From CAYFMP01 sp964344215 (GTDB taxonomy: Bacteria > Pseudomonadota > Alphaproteobacteria > Rhodospirillales > Casp-alpha2), in the NCBI GenBank assembly GCA_964344215.1, contig CAYFMP010000045.1, forward strand, positions 1-31,019: a DNA stretch of 31,019 nucleotides. The letters run 5' to 3'. Position numbers and translations under genes: made by a program. Under the pieces are notes generated by a model. That model did not search any database. It had not been told where the DNA came from and saw only the letters and a list, made by a program, of their open reading frames with translations. Below, piece after piece: positions 6,625 through 21,683 of the stretch. Numbering within the stretch: the first letter of the stretch is position 1; every line of letters starts with the position of its first letter.

Positions 6625-9600
6625 ATGCAGTGTCCCAAATGCAATACTGAAAACCGTAGCTCGCGACGGTTCTGCTCCGGATGCGGAGCGAGACTGGAGG
6701 TCGAGTGCCCCTCCTGCGGTTTCGCCAACGAGGCGGGCGATGGGTTCTGTGGCGGCTGCGGCATTCGATTGGCGGCGGCCGGCCCGGAGAAACCCGACCA
6801 AGGCGACCACGACCCGTCTGAAGAGAAACTGTCGGGCGATCGCCGTCACCTGACGATCCTTTTCGCCGACCTTTCGGGCTATACGAAGCTGTCGGAGACA
6901 CTCGACGCCGAGGACCTCCACGGGCTGGTCGGGCTCGTATTCGACGCCATCGACCGGATCGTCGAAGACCATGGCGGTACGGTGCATCGCCATGTCGGAG
7001 ACGAGGTAATGGCGCTGTTCGGCACTCCCATCGCCCACAGCGACGACCCTCTTCGGGCGGTGCGCGCCGCGTTCGAAGTCCATAGGGCGATGACGGAGCT
7101 CGGTGTCGAACAGGGTCGGGATCTGGCGGTCCATATCGGCATCGCCAGTGGCAGCGTCGTGATCGCCGGACAGGGCTCGGAAAATCCGCAGGATGTGCCC
7201 GAGTACGCGGTCACCGGAGTGGCGGCAAATCTCGCCGCTCGCCTCAACAGCATGGCGGAGTCCGGAGAGACGATCGTTTCCGACACCGTTTACCGGGCCG
7301 TCGAGGAGTATGTCGAATGCGACGGGTTGGGCGAGACGGAGGTCAAGGGCCTTGCGAAACCCGTTCTCACGTGGCGGGCGAAGGCGTTGCGCCCGAAGGG
7401 AAGGAAACGCTCCGACAGCCTCTTTATCGGCCGCCAGGCCGAAACCGCCCAGTTCATCGGCATACTCGAGTCATGTCGGGCTATCGACAACGGTCAGGCG
7501 ATCCTGGTGCGCGGCGAGGCCGGAATGGGAAAAACCCGGCTTGTCGAGGAGTTCGAGGCCGATGCGAAAAAGCGCGGTTTCGCCTGTCATAAGAGCCTCG
7601 TCTTCGATTTCGGCGTTGGCGAGGGCCAGGACGCGATTCGCACGCTGGTCCGCAGTCTGCTCGCCGTTCCCTCGGGCAGCGACATACCGGCGCGCGAGGC
7701 CGCGGCGGCGAAGGCGTTGGCTGGCCGGCGTTGTGCCCCCGATCAACGGGTGTTCCTCAACGAATTGCTCAACCTGCCGCAGCCGACCGAACTGCAGGGC
7801 CTTTACGACGCCATGGACATCGCCACCCGCAACCAGGGCAAGCACTCGCTGCTCACCGGGATGATACGAGGAGCGTGCGACAACCAGCCAAGACTTCTGA
7901 TGGTCGAAGACGTCCATTGGGCCGATGTGGAAACCCTATCGGACCTCGCTCAAATAACGGTGGCGGTGCAGGACAGCCCGGCGGTGCTTGTCATGACATC
8001 GCGAATAGACGGCGATCCGCTGGACCATACCTGGCGCGGCAGTGCCGGCGGCAGTCCGCTGTTGACCATAGACATCGGCCCCCTTCGCGAAGCCGAGGCC
8101 GCTCAACTCGCGAGCGCCTATGTCAGTGCGGTCGGCGAATTCACCAAGAACTGTATCGAGCGAGCCGCCGGCAACCCGTTGTTCCTCGAGCAGCTTTTGA
8201 AGAGCGCTGAAGAGAGCAGGAACGAGGAAGTGCCGGCCACGATTCAGAGCCTGGTCCTGGCACGAATCGACCGGCTCCCTGAATCCGACAAGCGAGCGCT
8301 GCAAGCAGCTTCGGCGGTCGGCCAGCGTTTCGCATTGGATACGCTGCGCGCCCTGGTCGACGATCCCAATTATTCCTGCGCCGCCTTGATCGAGCACTAC
8401 CTGGTGCGCCCGGAGGGCGACGATTACCTGTTCGCCCATGCCTTGATCCAGGAAGGTGTGTACGCCTCGCTACTCAAGGAGACCAGAAGCCGGCTCCATC
8501 GACAGGCCGCCGAATGGTTCGCCGGTCGCGACCCCGTATTGTATGCCGAGCACCTGGATCGGGCCGATGATCCCGCCGCCCCACGGGCCTACCTTCAGGC
8601 CGCGCGATTGCAGGCCTCCGATTACCGTTACGACAAGGCGTCGCGGCTGGTCGATCGGGGCCTGGCCATCACCGACGATCCGGCGGACATGTTCGATTTG
8701 AACATATTCCGCGCCAAGGTCTTGTTCGACCTGGGCTCGATCGACGATTCGATCCGTGGCTATGAATCGGCGCTCGAACTTGCCGACGACGATGAGAAAC
8801 GATGTCGAGCATGGCTTGGAGTGGCGGCCGGGATGCGTATCGCGGATCGTTACGACGAGGCCCTCGACATCCTGGACAAGGCCGACGCAGTCGCTCGAGA
8901 CCGGGGCATGGTCCGCGAGAGGGCAGAGATCCACTACCTTCGTGGCAACCTGTACTTTCCGATGGGTCGGATCGAAGAGTGCGCGATCGAGCACGAGAAA
9001 TCGCTGACGCTTGCACGCGATTCCGGCTCGGTCGAAGCCGAGGCCAATTCACTCAGCGGTTTGGCCGATGCCAGCTACGTTGCCGGGCGCATGGACACGG
9101 CGTTTCGACATTTCAGCCGATGCATCGAGGTGGCCCGACAAAACAATCTGGTCCGAATCGAAGTGGTCAATCGCTCCATGGTCGGTTTTGTCCATCTGTA
9201 CCTGAACCAGCTGCAATCGGCCGTTGAGGACAGTTTGGCGACGATCGAGACGGCCGTCGTAGTCGGTCACCAGCGAGCCCAGATGCTCGGTGAGACCTTG
9301 GCGGCTCATACATTCTATGAGATGGCCGAGTATGCCGAGGCACGCCAGCACAATGCCCGGTTCCTGAGTCTTGCCCGACAACTCGGAGCGCCCCGTTTCG
9401 AGGCGCAGGCCCTGTTGTATGAGGGAAAATTCCATCGCACCGAGGGTCGCCGGAAGGAGGCTCTCGATACCTTGGAAAAAGCGCTGGAGATAAGCGGCAA
9501 GGTCGGGCACGGCTTCGTCGGACCGCGTATTCTCGGCGAGATGGCCCGCAATCTCGTCGAGACCGAAGCCAAGCGTGATGCTTTGGCAAAAGGCGAGCGC

Positions 9601-9912
9601 ATGCTGGAAGCGGGGTCCGTCAGCCACAATCACTTCTTTTTCTATCCGGACGCCATCGAGATATCCCTTGAGATCGGCGATTGGGTCGGAGCCGAACGCT
9701 ATGCCGCCGCACTCGAGGATTTCGCCCGGCCCGAACCGTTGCCGAGGAGCGATTTCTTCGTCTCCTGCGGTCGTGCGTTGGCCGCTTTCGGCAGAGGGCA
9801 ACACGACGATGGCCTCGTCGAGGAATTGCGGCGCCTCAACAAAGAGGCGGTGCAGGTCGGCCTGAAGACGGCAATCTCCCCGATCGAGGCCGCCCTTGCG
9901 ACCGCGCTTTGA
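6625..9912 (+). CDS. Zinc-ribbon / class III cyclase / AAA-type ATPase / TPR signalling protein
   Basis: A large predicted cytoplasmic signalling protein of 1095 residues. In order it has: two zinc ribbons (Cys3/6/17/20 and Cys28/31/42/45); a class III nucleotidyl cyclase domain at about 72-245 with metal aspartates Asp82 (LFADLSGYT) and Asp126 (HVGDEVMALFG); an ATPase at about 270-560 with Walker A GEAGMGKT (about 297-304) and Walker B LLMVEDVHWAD (about 424-434); then about 450 residues of helical TPR-like repeats. This plan resembles the multidomain cyclases of actinobacteria and Bradyrhizobium-type bacteria, with a STAND-like switch between sensor repeats and catalytic head. GTG-GGGGGA about 8 bases upstream supports ATG 6625; ATG 6616 is an alternative. 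Codon use is less strongly GC-biased than in its neighbours, and direct repeats of the namA start flank it, suggesting later arrival. The activating signal is unknown. Confidence 0.9.
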   Translation: MQCPKCNTENRSSRRFCSGCGARLEVECPSCGFANEAGDGFCGGCGIRLAAAGPEKPDQGDHDPSEEKLSGDRRHLTILFADLSGYTKLSETLDAEDLHGLVGLVFDAIDRIVEDHGGTVHRHVGDEVMALFGTPIAHSDDPLRAVRAAFEVHRAMTELGVEQGRDLAVHIGIASGSVVIAGQGSENPQDVPEYAVTGVAANLAARLNSMAESGETIVSDTVYRAVEEYVECDGLGETEVKGLAKPVLTWRAKALRPKGRKRSDSLFIGRQAETAQFIGILESCRAIDNGQAILVRGEAGMGKTRLVEEFEADAKKRGFACHKSLVFDFGVGEGQDAIRTLVRSLLAVPSGSDIPAREAAAAKALAGRRCAPDQRVFLNELLNLPQPTELQGLYDAMDIATRNQGKHSLLTGMIRGACDNQPRLLMVEDVHWADVETLSDLAQITVAVQDSPAVLVMTSRIDGDPLDHTWRGSAGGSPLLTIDIGPLREAEAAQLASAYVSAVGEFTKNCIERAAGNPLFLEQLLKSAEESRNEEVPATIQSLVLARIDRLPESDKRALQAASAVGQRFALDTLRALVDDPNYSCAALIEHYLVRPEGDDYLFAHALIQEGVYASLLKETRSRLHRQAAEWFAGRDPVLYAEHLDRADDPAAPRAYLQAARLQASDYRYDKASRLVDRGLAITDDPADMFDLNIFRAKVLFDLGSIDDSIRGYESALELADDDEKRCRAWLGVAAGMRIADRYDEALDILDKADAVARDRGMVRERAEIHYLRGNLYFPMGRIEECAIEHEKSLTLARDSGSVEAEANSLSGLADASYVAGRMDTAFRHFSRCIEVARQNNLVRIEVVNRSMVGFVHLYLNQLQSAVEDSLATIETAVVVGHQRAQMLGETLAAHTFYEMAEYAEARQHNARFLSLARQLGAPRFEAQALLYEGKFHRTEGRRKEALDTLEKALEISGKVGHGFVGPRILGEMARNLVETEAKRDALAKGERMLEAGSVSHNHFFFYPDAIEISLEIGDWVGAERYAAALEDFARPEPLPRSDFFVSCGRALAAFGRGQHDDGLVEELRRLNKEAVQVGLKTAISPIEAALATAL

Positions 9913-10021
9913 CGTATCACGAAAATACCGGGTTTCGCGCCGATCTCGAGCACTGAGTAAAGTCCGCTCCGGATCGATACTGTTGATAAACTCGGTCCGT
10001 GAAGGTCGTGGCGCCACGATG

Positions 10022-10125
10022 GGTTGGCGAGCTCGAGCCCGCGCATGGCGAACGGGGTGAACAGAGCGTGGGTCGTCGGCGGGAGTCCTTATTTCTCGGT
10101 GCGGGTCTGTTCGAGTCGGGCGGCG
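10022..10125 (-). pseudogene. Decayed fragment of a namA-like 5' end (direct repeat copy B)
   Basis: About 104 bases match the start of namA and its leader (6233-6336), in the same orientation. Read on the minus strand, the position matching the namA ATG is ACG, a base is missing in the codons near 10020, and the similarity stops after about 18 codons. It therefore cannot encode protein and is a remnant. It lies between the cyclase/TPR gene and the NnrU-like gene. No real gene is seen in 9913-10171. Confidence 0.8.
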
Positions 10126-10171
10126 GTCACTCCAGAGGCGATCGGGGGCGGTCGCGGAAACGGCGCCGGCT

Positions 10172-10726
10172 TCAGGCGAGCAGCGCGAAGACCGGATATC
10201 CCAGCCAGTAATGCACGCCGACGATGGCGGCGTAGAGGGCAACGGCGACGAGCGCGATCCTAAGATCCTTGACGATCGGTCCCTCGGCCGGCGCCGACCA
10301 CGGCCCCTCGGCCCTGTTGATGACCGCCATTTCCACCAGCGCCCACAGCCCGAGCCCGCCGAACAGGACGAGCGAGGCCAGGTCGCCGTTGACCAGCAGG
10401 TGGGCCACGGCCCAGACGACGATGCCGGTCAGCATCGGATGGCGCAGGCTGGCCGCCACCACGCCGCCGGCCCGACCGGCGTCCATCAGGAATATGGCGG
10501 GCAGCATCAGCAGGTTGTTCAGGTACAACACCCAGGCCGGCAAGGCATAGAGATGGACGTGATCGGCGCTGCGATAACCGATCACCATCGACAGAATCCC
10601 GGCCAGCACCGCGACGGCCACCACACCGCGCCCGGCCTTGCCCATGGCGGCGCGCTGTCTCGGCAGCACCCGCTTGAACAGGTGCGCGCCGATCCACAGC
10701 CCAAGTCCGAGAATCAACCAGATCAA
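10172..10726 (-). CDS. NnrU-family integral membrane protein
   Basis: A 184-residue inner-membrane protein with about five or six hydrophobic helices. It carries the family's hallmark HPMLTGIVVWAVAHLLVNGDLASLVLFGGLGLWA. NnrU was named from denitrification loci (linked to nitrite/NO metabolism), but most alphaproteobacterial members lie outside such loci and their role is not established. The start chosen is TTG at 10726 (MIWLILGLGLWIGAHLFKR), which matches the usual hydrophobic N-terminus and follows GGTGAGG; GTG at 10741 is the alternative. No nitrogen-oxide gene is nearby. It is separated from greA by 75 bases. Confidence 0.85.
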   Translation of the reverse strand: MIWLILGLGLWIGAHLFKRVLPRQRAAMGKAGRGVVAVAVLAGILSMVIGYRSADHVHLYALPAWVLYLNNLLMLPAIFLMDAGRAGGVVAASLRHPMLTGIVVWAVAHLLVNGDLASLVLFGGLGLWALVEMAVINRAEGPWSAPAEGPIVKDLRIALVAVALYAAIVGVHYWLGYPVFALLA

Positions 10727-10801
10727 GCCCTCACCCCCCACGCGCCCGAGACCAGTCGCGGTCCCAGTCGCCGTTTTGGGCGGCTGGGACCGATGCCGGC
10801 C

Positions 10802-11275
10802 CTATTCGAACGTCACGTCGCAGATCTCGTAGCCCTTGGAGCCGCCCGGCGTCGTCACCTCGACCATGTCGCCGACGGTCTTGCCGATCAGGGCGCGGGC
10901 CAGCGGCGAGGTCACCGACAGCCGCCCGGCCCCGATGTCGGCCTCATGCGCCCCGACGATCAGATAGGTGATCTCCTCGTCGGTGTCCTCGTCGGCGACC
11001 ATGACGGTGGCCCCGAAGCGCACGGTGTCGCCCGACAGCTTCGAGGTGTCGATGACCTCGGCCCGGCTGATGACGTCCTCGAGCTCGGCCAAGCGCCCCT
11101 CGACGAAGCTCTGGCGCTCGCGCGCCGCGTGGTACTCGGCGTTCTCGGAGAGATCGCCGTGCTCGCGGGCCGCCGCGATGGCCTTGATGATGGCCGGGCG
11201 CTCCTCGGTCTTGAGGCGCTTCAGCTCGTCCTCGAGGGCGGTCAGCCCCTGTTTGGTCATCGGTACCTTTTCCAT
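10802..11275 (-). CDS. greA: Transcription elongation factor GreA
   Basis: This protein enters the RNA polymerase secondary channel and stimulates cleavage of backtracked RNA. The 157 residues equal the family's usual length. The N-terminal coiled coil (about 1-75) carries the acidic tip and hallmark ARERQSFVEGRLAELEDVI and HGDLSENAEYHAAR. The C-terminal FKBP-like domain (about 80-157) ends VTTPGGSKGYEICDVTFE. ATG 11275 is chosen because GAGGGGG lies just upstream and MEKVPMTKQG matches GreA N-termini; an upstream in-frame start at 11305 adds ten residues without family support. It lies 94 bases after carB in the same direction. Confidence 0.97.
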   Translation of the reverse strand: MEKVPMTKQGLTALEDELKRLKTEERPAIIKAIAAAREHGDLSENAEYHAARERQSFVEGRLAELEDVISRAEVIDTSKLSGDTVRFGATVMVADEDTDEEITYLIVGAHEADIGAGRLSVTSPLARALIGKTVGDMVEVTTPGGSKGYEICDVTFE

Positions 11276-11369
11276 CGGCCCCCTCGCCACTTCGAACGTC
11301 AACAAGAACCCGACGCGGCCCGCTCCTTCGCGGCGCCGCGCTCAGACAATGAGCGTTGACGTGATTGCT

Positions 11370-14609
<3,240 letters not shown>

Positions 14610-14932
14610 CGCTTTACCGCCGCTCCCGCCGGCCGGACGATGTACGGCTGAATTCGTATAAACCATTGTTTTTATTGAATTCCTGATTCACGGCTTCGAC
14701 CTTATCATTGCTTAACATTCGGCGTTTTTATCAATCTATTTCAATAGGTTAAGATGTTAAGTAGGAATAATTAATGTGTAATCTGGTTTCATAGGAAATA
14801 GTACCGATGCCCGGCCGCCGCAAGGGGTGACGCAAAGTTTTTTTTCGGCCTCGGACGAACGGCCCGGCCATCCCCGCTCGGGAGCGGCGGAGAACGGCGC
14901 AGCGATATGGGTTACGGCGGGTTCGGGCATTC
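14610..14932. promoter_or_regulatory. carB leader region, A/T-rich
   Basis: No gene is supported in these 323 bases between the carA stop and the carB start. About 14660-14800 is strongly A/T-rich compared with the surroundings. It holds CTTAACAT (14711-14718) and ATGTTAAG (14754-14761), a perfect 8-base inverted repeat; a small CTATT-tc-AATAG hairpin inside it; and an 18-base block (14739-14756) almost identical to one upstream of carA. A run of eight T (14838-14845) gives no obvious terminator stem on either strand. Confidence 0.5.
14739..14756 (-). promoter_or_regulatory. Shared car motif upstream of carB
   Basis: The plus strand reads TTTCAATAGGTTAAGATG, matching TTTCAACAGGTTAAAATG at 16313-16330 in 16 of 18 positions. 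On the coding (minus) strand this contains TTGAAA, a plausible -35-like hexamer, about 130 bases before the carB ATG. It is either a common operator or part of a common promoter. Confidence 0.45.
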
Positions 14933-16201
<1,269 letters not shown>

Positions 16202-16312
16202 CGGCGATGACCAAAGTAAGGGACTGGACGGGGTCGTTTAACGGTCGTTGAGGGCGTTAATACGCAATCGATTGGCCCAGGTCAAGACTCGATTTCATAA
16301 AAAATTCTTTAT

Positions 16313-16330
16313 TTTCAACAGGTTAAAATG
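16313..16330 (-). promoter_or_regulatory. Shared car motif upstream of carA
   Basis: The plus-strand block TTTCAACAGGTTAAAATG lies 112 bases before the carA start, in the A/T-rich divergent region between carA and yqeY. It matches the carB block at 14739-14756 with two differences and in the same orientation relative to the gene. Confidence 0.45.
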
Positions 16331-16401
16331 AACCAATCGGTTGCCTTTTGGGCTGTTTTTCGCTACCTTTCCGGTTTCCGGAAAATCTCTCGGGGGAACC
16401 G

Positions 16402-16857
16402 ATGCTGCGCTCGCGTCTGAACGACGCTCTCAAGGCTGCCATGAAGGAAAAGGACGAGCGCTCGGTCAGCACGCTGAGGCTGATCCTGGCGGCCCTCAAG
16501 GACCGCGATATCGCCGCCCGCTCCAAGGGCAACATGGACGGCATCGCCGACGACGACATCCTCGGGCTCTTGCAATCGATGGTCAAACAGCGCCGCGATT
16601 CGATCGAGCTCTACGAAAAGGGCGGCCGCATGGAACTGGCCCAGAAGGAAGCCGAGGAAATCGCCGTCATCGAGGATTTCCTGCCGGCCCAGCTCAGCGA
16701 CGAGGAAATGGCCGAAGCTGTAGCCGCGATCATCGAGGAAGTCGGCGCCGACAGCCTCAAGGACATGGGCAAGGCGATGGGGGCATTGAAGGAGAAGTAC
16801 GCCGGACGCATGGACTTCTCGAAGGCCGGCGCCCTGGTCAAGCAGCGGCTCGCCTGA
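16402..16857 (+). CDS. GatB/YqeY domain protein
   Basis: A 151-residue cytoplasmic protein of the YqeY family, which is homologous to the tRNA-binding tail of the amidotransferase GatB. Its exact biochemical role is not established. Visible hallmarks are an N-terminal helical segment (MLRSRLNDALKAAMKEKDERSVSTLRLILAALK), the central QRRDSIELYEKGGRMELAQKEAEEIAVIEDFLPAQLS, and the C-terminal GAVSLKDMGKAMG-like segment ending in KAGALVKQRLA. ATG 16402 is preceded by GGGGGAACC. In many alphaproteobacteria yqeY precedes dnaG and rpoD, occupying the place that rpsU has in enterics. The gap to dnaG is 220 bases. Confidence 0.93.
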   Translation: MLRSRLNDALKAAMKEKDERSVSTLRLILAALKDRDIAARSKGNMDGIADDDILGLLQSMVKQRRDSIELYEKGGRMELAQKEAEEIAVIEDFLPAQLSDEEMAEAVAAIIEEVGADSLKDMGKAMGALKEKYAGRMDFSKAGALVKQRLA

Positions 16858-17077
16858 AGGGATTCGCTCAAGGCCCCCGATTCGCGCGCTTTTCGGCAAG
16901 CGGTTCGGCGATCGCAGGAAACCGCTCCGGCCTGTGGATAAGTTACGGAACATCCTCGGGAAAACTGCAAGATTCCGCGCTTTTGAGGCCATCGACGAGG
17001 GGGTAGACTAGCCCCGCAGGCCCGGCTGGGAACGGGGTCGGCAAACCACCGCTCGGCGAATCGGATACAATCGACGC

Positions 17078-18916
17078 ATGGCCTTTCCTCCGCAGTTCCT
17101 CGACGAGCTTCGCGCCCGCGCCGGCCTAGCCGACGTCATCTCGAAGCGCGTCAAGCTGACCAGGAAGGGCCGCGAGCACTTGGGGCTGTGCCCGTTCCAC
17201 AAGGAAAAGACGCCGTCGTTCACGGTCAACGAGGACAAGGGCTTCTACCACTGCTTCGGCTGCCAGGCCCACGGCAGCGTCTTCGATTTCGTGATGGAGA
17301 CGGAGGGGCTGTCGTTCCCGGAGGCGGTCGAGCGGCTGGCCGCCGAGGCCGGCATGGAGGTGCCGCAGGACACGCCCGAGGAGCGCGCCCGCCAGCGCCG
17401 GCGCCAGTCGATCGCCGAGGTCATGGAGACGGCCGCCGCCTACTTCGAGAGACTTCTGCGCCTGTCTGAGGGCAAGCGGGCGCTCGACTATCTGCATGGC
17501 CGCGGCCTCGACGACGCCACCATCCGCACCTTCCGCCTCGGCTTTGCGCCGGACAGCCGCGGCCGGCTGAAGACGGCGCTGGCCAAGGAAGGGATTTCGG
17601 AGGAACTGATGGTCGCCGCCGGCCTGTTGGTGACGCCGGACCCGGAGCGCGCCGGCGGGCGGCCGGGCGGGTCCGAGCCCTACGACCGCTTCCGCGGCCG
17701 CGTCATGTTCCCGATCACCGACCGCCGCGGCCACGTCATCGCCTTCGGCGGCCGGATTTTGGGCGACGGCGAGCCGAAGTACCTGAATTCGCCGGAGACG
17801 GCGCTGTTTCACAAGGGCCGGGTTCTGTACGGCCTGGCCCAGGCGGCGAGGCCGGCCCGCCAGGCCGACACCATCCTGGTCACCGAGGGCTACATGGACG
17901 TGATCGCGCTCAACCAGGCCGGTTTCGGCCACGCCGTGGCGCCGTTGGGTACGGCCCTGACCGAGGACCAGATCCGCCTGTTGTGGAAGGTGGTGCGCGA
18001 GCCGGTACTGTGTTTCGACGGCGACGCCGCCGGCACCCGCGCCGCGGCCAGGGCGGCCGAGCGGGCGCTGCCGCTGCTCACACCGGGATACGGCCTGCGT
18101 TTCGCCTCGCTGCCGCCCGGCGAGGATCCGGACAGCCTGATCAAGAGCGGCGGCGGCGAAGCCATGGCCCGCGTCATCCAGGAATCGGCGCCGCTTTCCG
18201 AGGTGCTGTGGCGGATGGAAACGGGGGGGCGCATTCCGAAGACGCCGGAAGCCAAGGCGGCGCTGCAACAGAAACTCAAGGATTACGCCCGCGCCATCCA
18301 GGATTCGACGGTGCGCGCCCATTTCGCCAACGCCTTCAACGAACGTATATGGCCGAAGCGCGGCGACCGGGGAACGACGGCCAACGCCAACATACATTTG
18401 GAATCGAGCGCCGGTCCGGCCGCCAAGCCCGATCTTCGCAATTTGCGGGCCCGCATCCTTGTCACCGTCCTGATCACCCACCCGGAGCTCTATGACGATA
18501 TCGGCGAACGCCTTGGAACCATGGCGTTTTCGGCGTCCGAGCTTGACAAACTCCGGCAGGAGGCATTAAAGACCCTGGCGGGGAAATCGGGGCTTGATTT
18601 CGAGGCGTTCGAAAACCACCTTAGACAGTGTGGTTTTTCCGACCTGCTGGACGGATTGCTGAGTGCGAATGTTTACGACCATGCCTATTTCGCACGTCCG
18701 CACGTGCCGCCGGAGGAAGCCAGGCAAGGTTGGGAAGACACCTTCAACCAACTCAAGTGTGAGGATTTAATTGCGGAGATTCGGGAAGCGGAGCGGGATT
18801 TCGCGAAAAACCCGACCCCGCAAGCTTCTGAGCGGCTTCTTGTATTGAAACGGCAGCAGCAAGAATCCAGTGCCGAAGATGCCGATCTCGACGGCACGGG
18901 CGTGCGTTACGGCTAA
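17078..18916 (+). CDS. dnaG: DNA primase
   Basis: Synthesises RNA primers for chromosome replication with the replicative helicase. The 612 residues have the bacterial DnaG order. A CHC2 zinc finger has Cys38, His41, Cys59 and Cys62 (LCPFHKEKTPSF, YHCFGCQAHG). The TOPRIM catalytic core carries VTEGYMDVIAL (about 267-277) and CFDGDAAGTRAA (about 312). A C-terminal helicase-binding helical bundle ends QQQESSAEDADLD. ATG 17078 gives the family-typical MAFPPQFLDELRARA start. TACAAT sits about 10 bases before the ATG, so a very short leader from a local promoter is possible. rpoD follows 59 bases downstream, the macromolecular-synthesis operon arrangement. Confidence 0.97.
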   Translation: MAFPPQFLDELRARAGLADVISKRVKLTRKGREHLGLCPFHKEKTPSFTVNEDKGFYHCFGCQAHGSVFDFVMETEGLSFPEAVERLAAEAGMEVPQDTPEERARQRRRQSIAEVMETAAAYFERLLRLSEGKRALDYLHGRGLDDATIRTFRLGFAPDSRGRLKTALAKEGISEELMVAAGLLVTPDPERAGGRPGGSEPYDRFRGRVMFPITDRRGHVIAFGGRILGDGEPKYLNSPETALFHKGRVLYGLAQAARPARQADTILVTEGYMDVIALNQAGFGHAVAPLGTALTEDQIRLLWKVVREPVLCFDGDAAGTRAAARAAERALPLLTPGYGLRFASLPPGEDPDSLIKSGGGEAMARVIQESAPLSEVLWRMETGGRIPKTPEAKAALQQKLKDYARAIQDSTVRAHFANAFNERIWPKRGDRGTTANANIHLESSAGPAAKPDLRNLRARILVTVLITHPELYDDIGERLGTMAFSASELDKLRQEALKTLAGKSGLDFEAFENHLRQCGFSDLLDGLLSANVYDHAYFARPHVPPEEARQGWEDTFNQLKCEDLIAEIREAERDFAKNPTPQASERLLVLKRQQQESSAEDADLDGTGVRYG

Positions 18917-18975
18917 GCCGGCCGGTATCGCCTCCCCGCCCTCCGCGTCGACGACCAGATACGTAAGGATTGAAG

Positions 18976-21024
<2,049 letters not shown>

Positions 21025-21065
21025 AGCGGGCCCGAGCGGCAAAAAAGGGAAAGGAATTCAAGAAG

Positions 21066-21100
21066 CGGAGGCGCCTTTCGGGGACGCCTCCGTTGTCATT
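21066..21100 (+). terminator. Probable transcription terminator after rpoD
   Basis: An 8-bp GC-rich stem CGGAGGCG (21066-21073) / CGCCTCCG (21085-21092) is followed by the T-rich TTGTCATTTT. It lies 42 bases past the rpoD stop and before the tRNA gene. The T-run is interrupted, so efficiency may be moderate. Confidence 0.6.
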
Positions 21101-21134
21101 TTGCATGGAACCCGCCGCCCGGGTTGTTCCCTGG

Positions 21135-21211
21135 GGGCCCGTAGCTCAACTGGTTAGAGCCGGCCGCTCATAACGGTCTGGTTGCAGGTTCGAGTCCTGC
21201 CGGGCCCACCA
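21135..21211 (+). tRNA. tRNA-Ile (CAU anticodon, lysidine type)
   Basis: A 77-base cloverleaf: acceptor GGGCCCG/CGGGCCC, D arm GCTC...GAGC, anticodon stem GGCCG/CGGTC, loop CTCATAA (anticodon CAT) and T arm GCAGG-TTCGAGT-CCTGC, with encoded CCA. CAU could mean elongator Met, but C4-G69 and C5-G68 in the acceptor stem and G27/G28 in the anticodon stem fit the minor isoleucine tRNA, whose C34 is converted to lysidine by TilS so that it reads AUA. Its 3' 20 bases are repeated at 23342-23361, so it served as an integration site and still keeps a complete 3' end. Confidence 0.88.
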
Positions 21212-21212
21212 A
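21193..21212 (+). repeat. attL: tRNA 3'-end repeat
   Basis: AGTCCTGCCGGGCCCACCAA forms the T-arm/acceptor 3' end of the tRNA plus one base. An identical 20-base direct copy is at 23342-23361. Tyrosine-recombinase islands typically leave such a duplication. Confidence 0.85.
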
Positions 21213-21477
21213 TTCTCTTTTTAGGCCATTAATATGGCTTATGTTATCGGCCTAATTCCCAAACCTGTGAAATGTGGCCTGCCACTTTCTGTCAGATGTC
21301 TGCTTCGCCCTCGAAAGCGGACTTAGACGAGCGCTGCGGATGATGTTTGCTTCTGTCTCGAAAACGACTTCTGTCCGAGTGACCCTCGTCGCTTTTTCGA
21401 GCGGTGAAAGCATATTGTGTGATTTGCACGTTGACGGGCCTTCCTAATCGTTCGTATCACTGAGTTGGAGGTTTCCC

Positions 21478-21683
21478 ATGAAGCTTGAATTCCAAACTCT
21501 TTGCGTGGCGGTCGAGGACTTGCCGTCTCGGGCTATTGGGTTAACCGAGGAAGAAAGGCACCAGGTTCTCGGCGGTGGGCTTTTCAAGAAGACAAAAAGC
21601 AGAGGAGCACGGAAGCGTCGCAAGAGTGGGGAAAAAACTCAGGCTGCAATAAACTTGGCAGTGTACAAAGTTCCCCGTGAACA
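21478..21683 (+). pseudogene. Double-glycine-leader peptide gene, 5' part, interrupted by the IS element
   Basis: TTGGAGG 6 bases before ATG 21478 is a near-ideal ribosome site. The product starts MKLEFQTLCVAVEDLPSRA and continues IGLTEEERHQVLGG, which fits the classic leader of bacteriocin-like and other exported peptides (LTxEExxxVxGG, cleaved after Gly-Gly by a peptidase-containing ABC exporter). The segment after GG is very basic (GLFKKTKSRGARKRRKSGEK). The frame then runs into the IS. If the IS spans 21684-23194 with a 3-base target duplication, joining 21683 to 23198 restores an open frame to TAG at 23247-23249, an 85-residue precursor ending VGLTTRSEHIG. No exporter, immunity or modification gene is in the window. 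The leader is seen directly; the antimicrobial or signalling role is inference. Confidence 0.65.

Noticed and set aside
14760..14850. Terminator or riboswitch between carA and carB
   Set aside because: There is an eight-T run, but no convincing stem precedes it on either strand and no known riboswitch core is visible.
21221..21255. Terminator after the tRNA formed by TTAGGCC/GGCCTAA
   Set aside because: The 21-base loop and lack of a following T-run make it a poor terminator; noted only as an inverted repeat.
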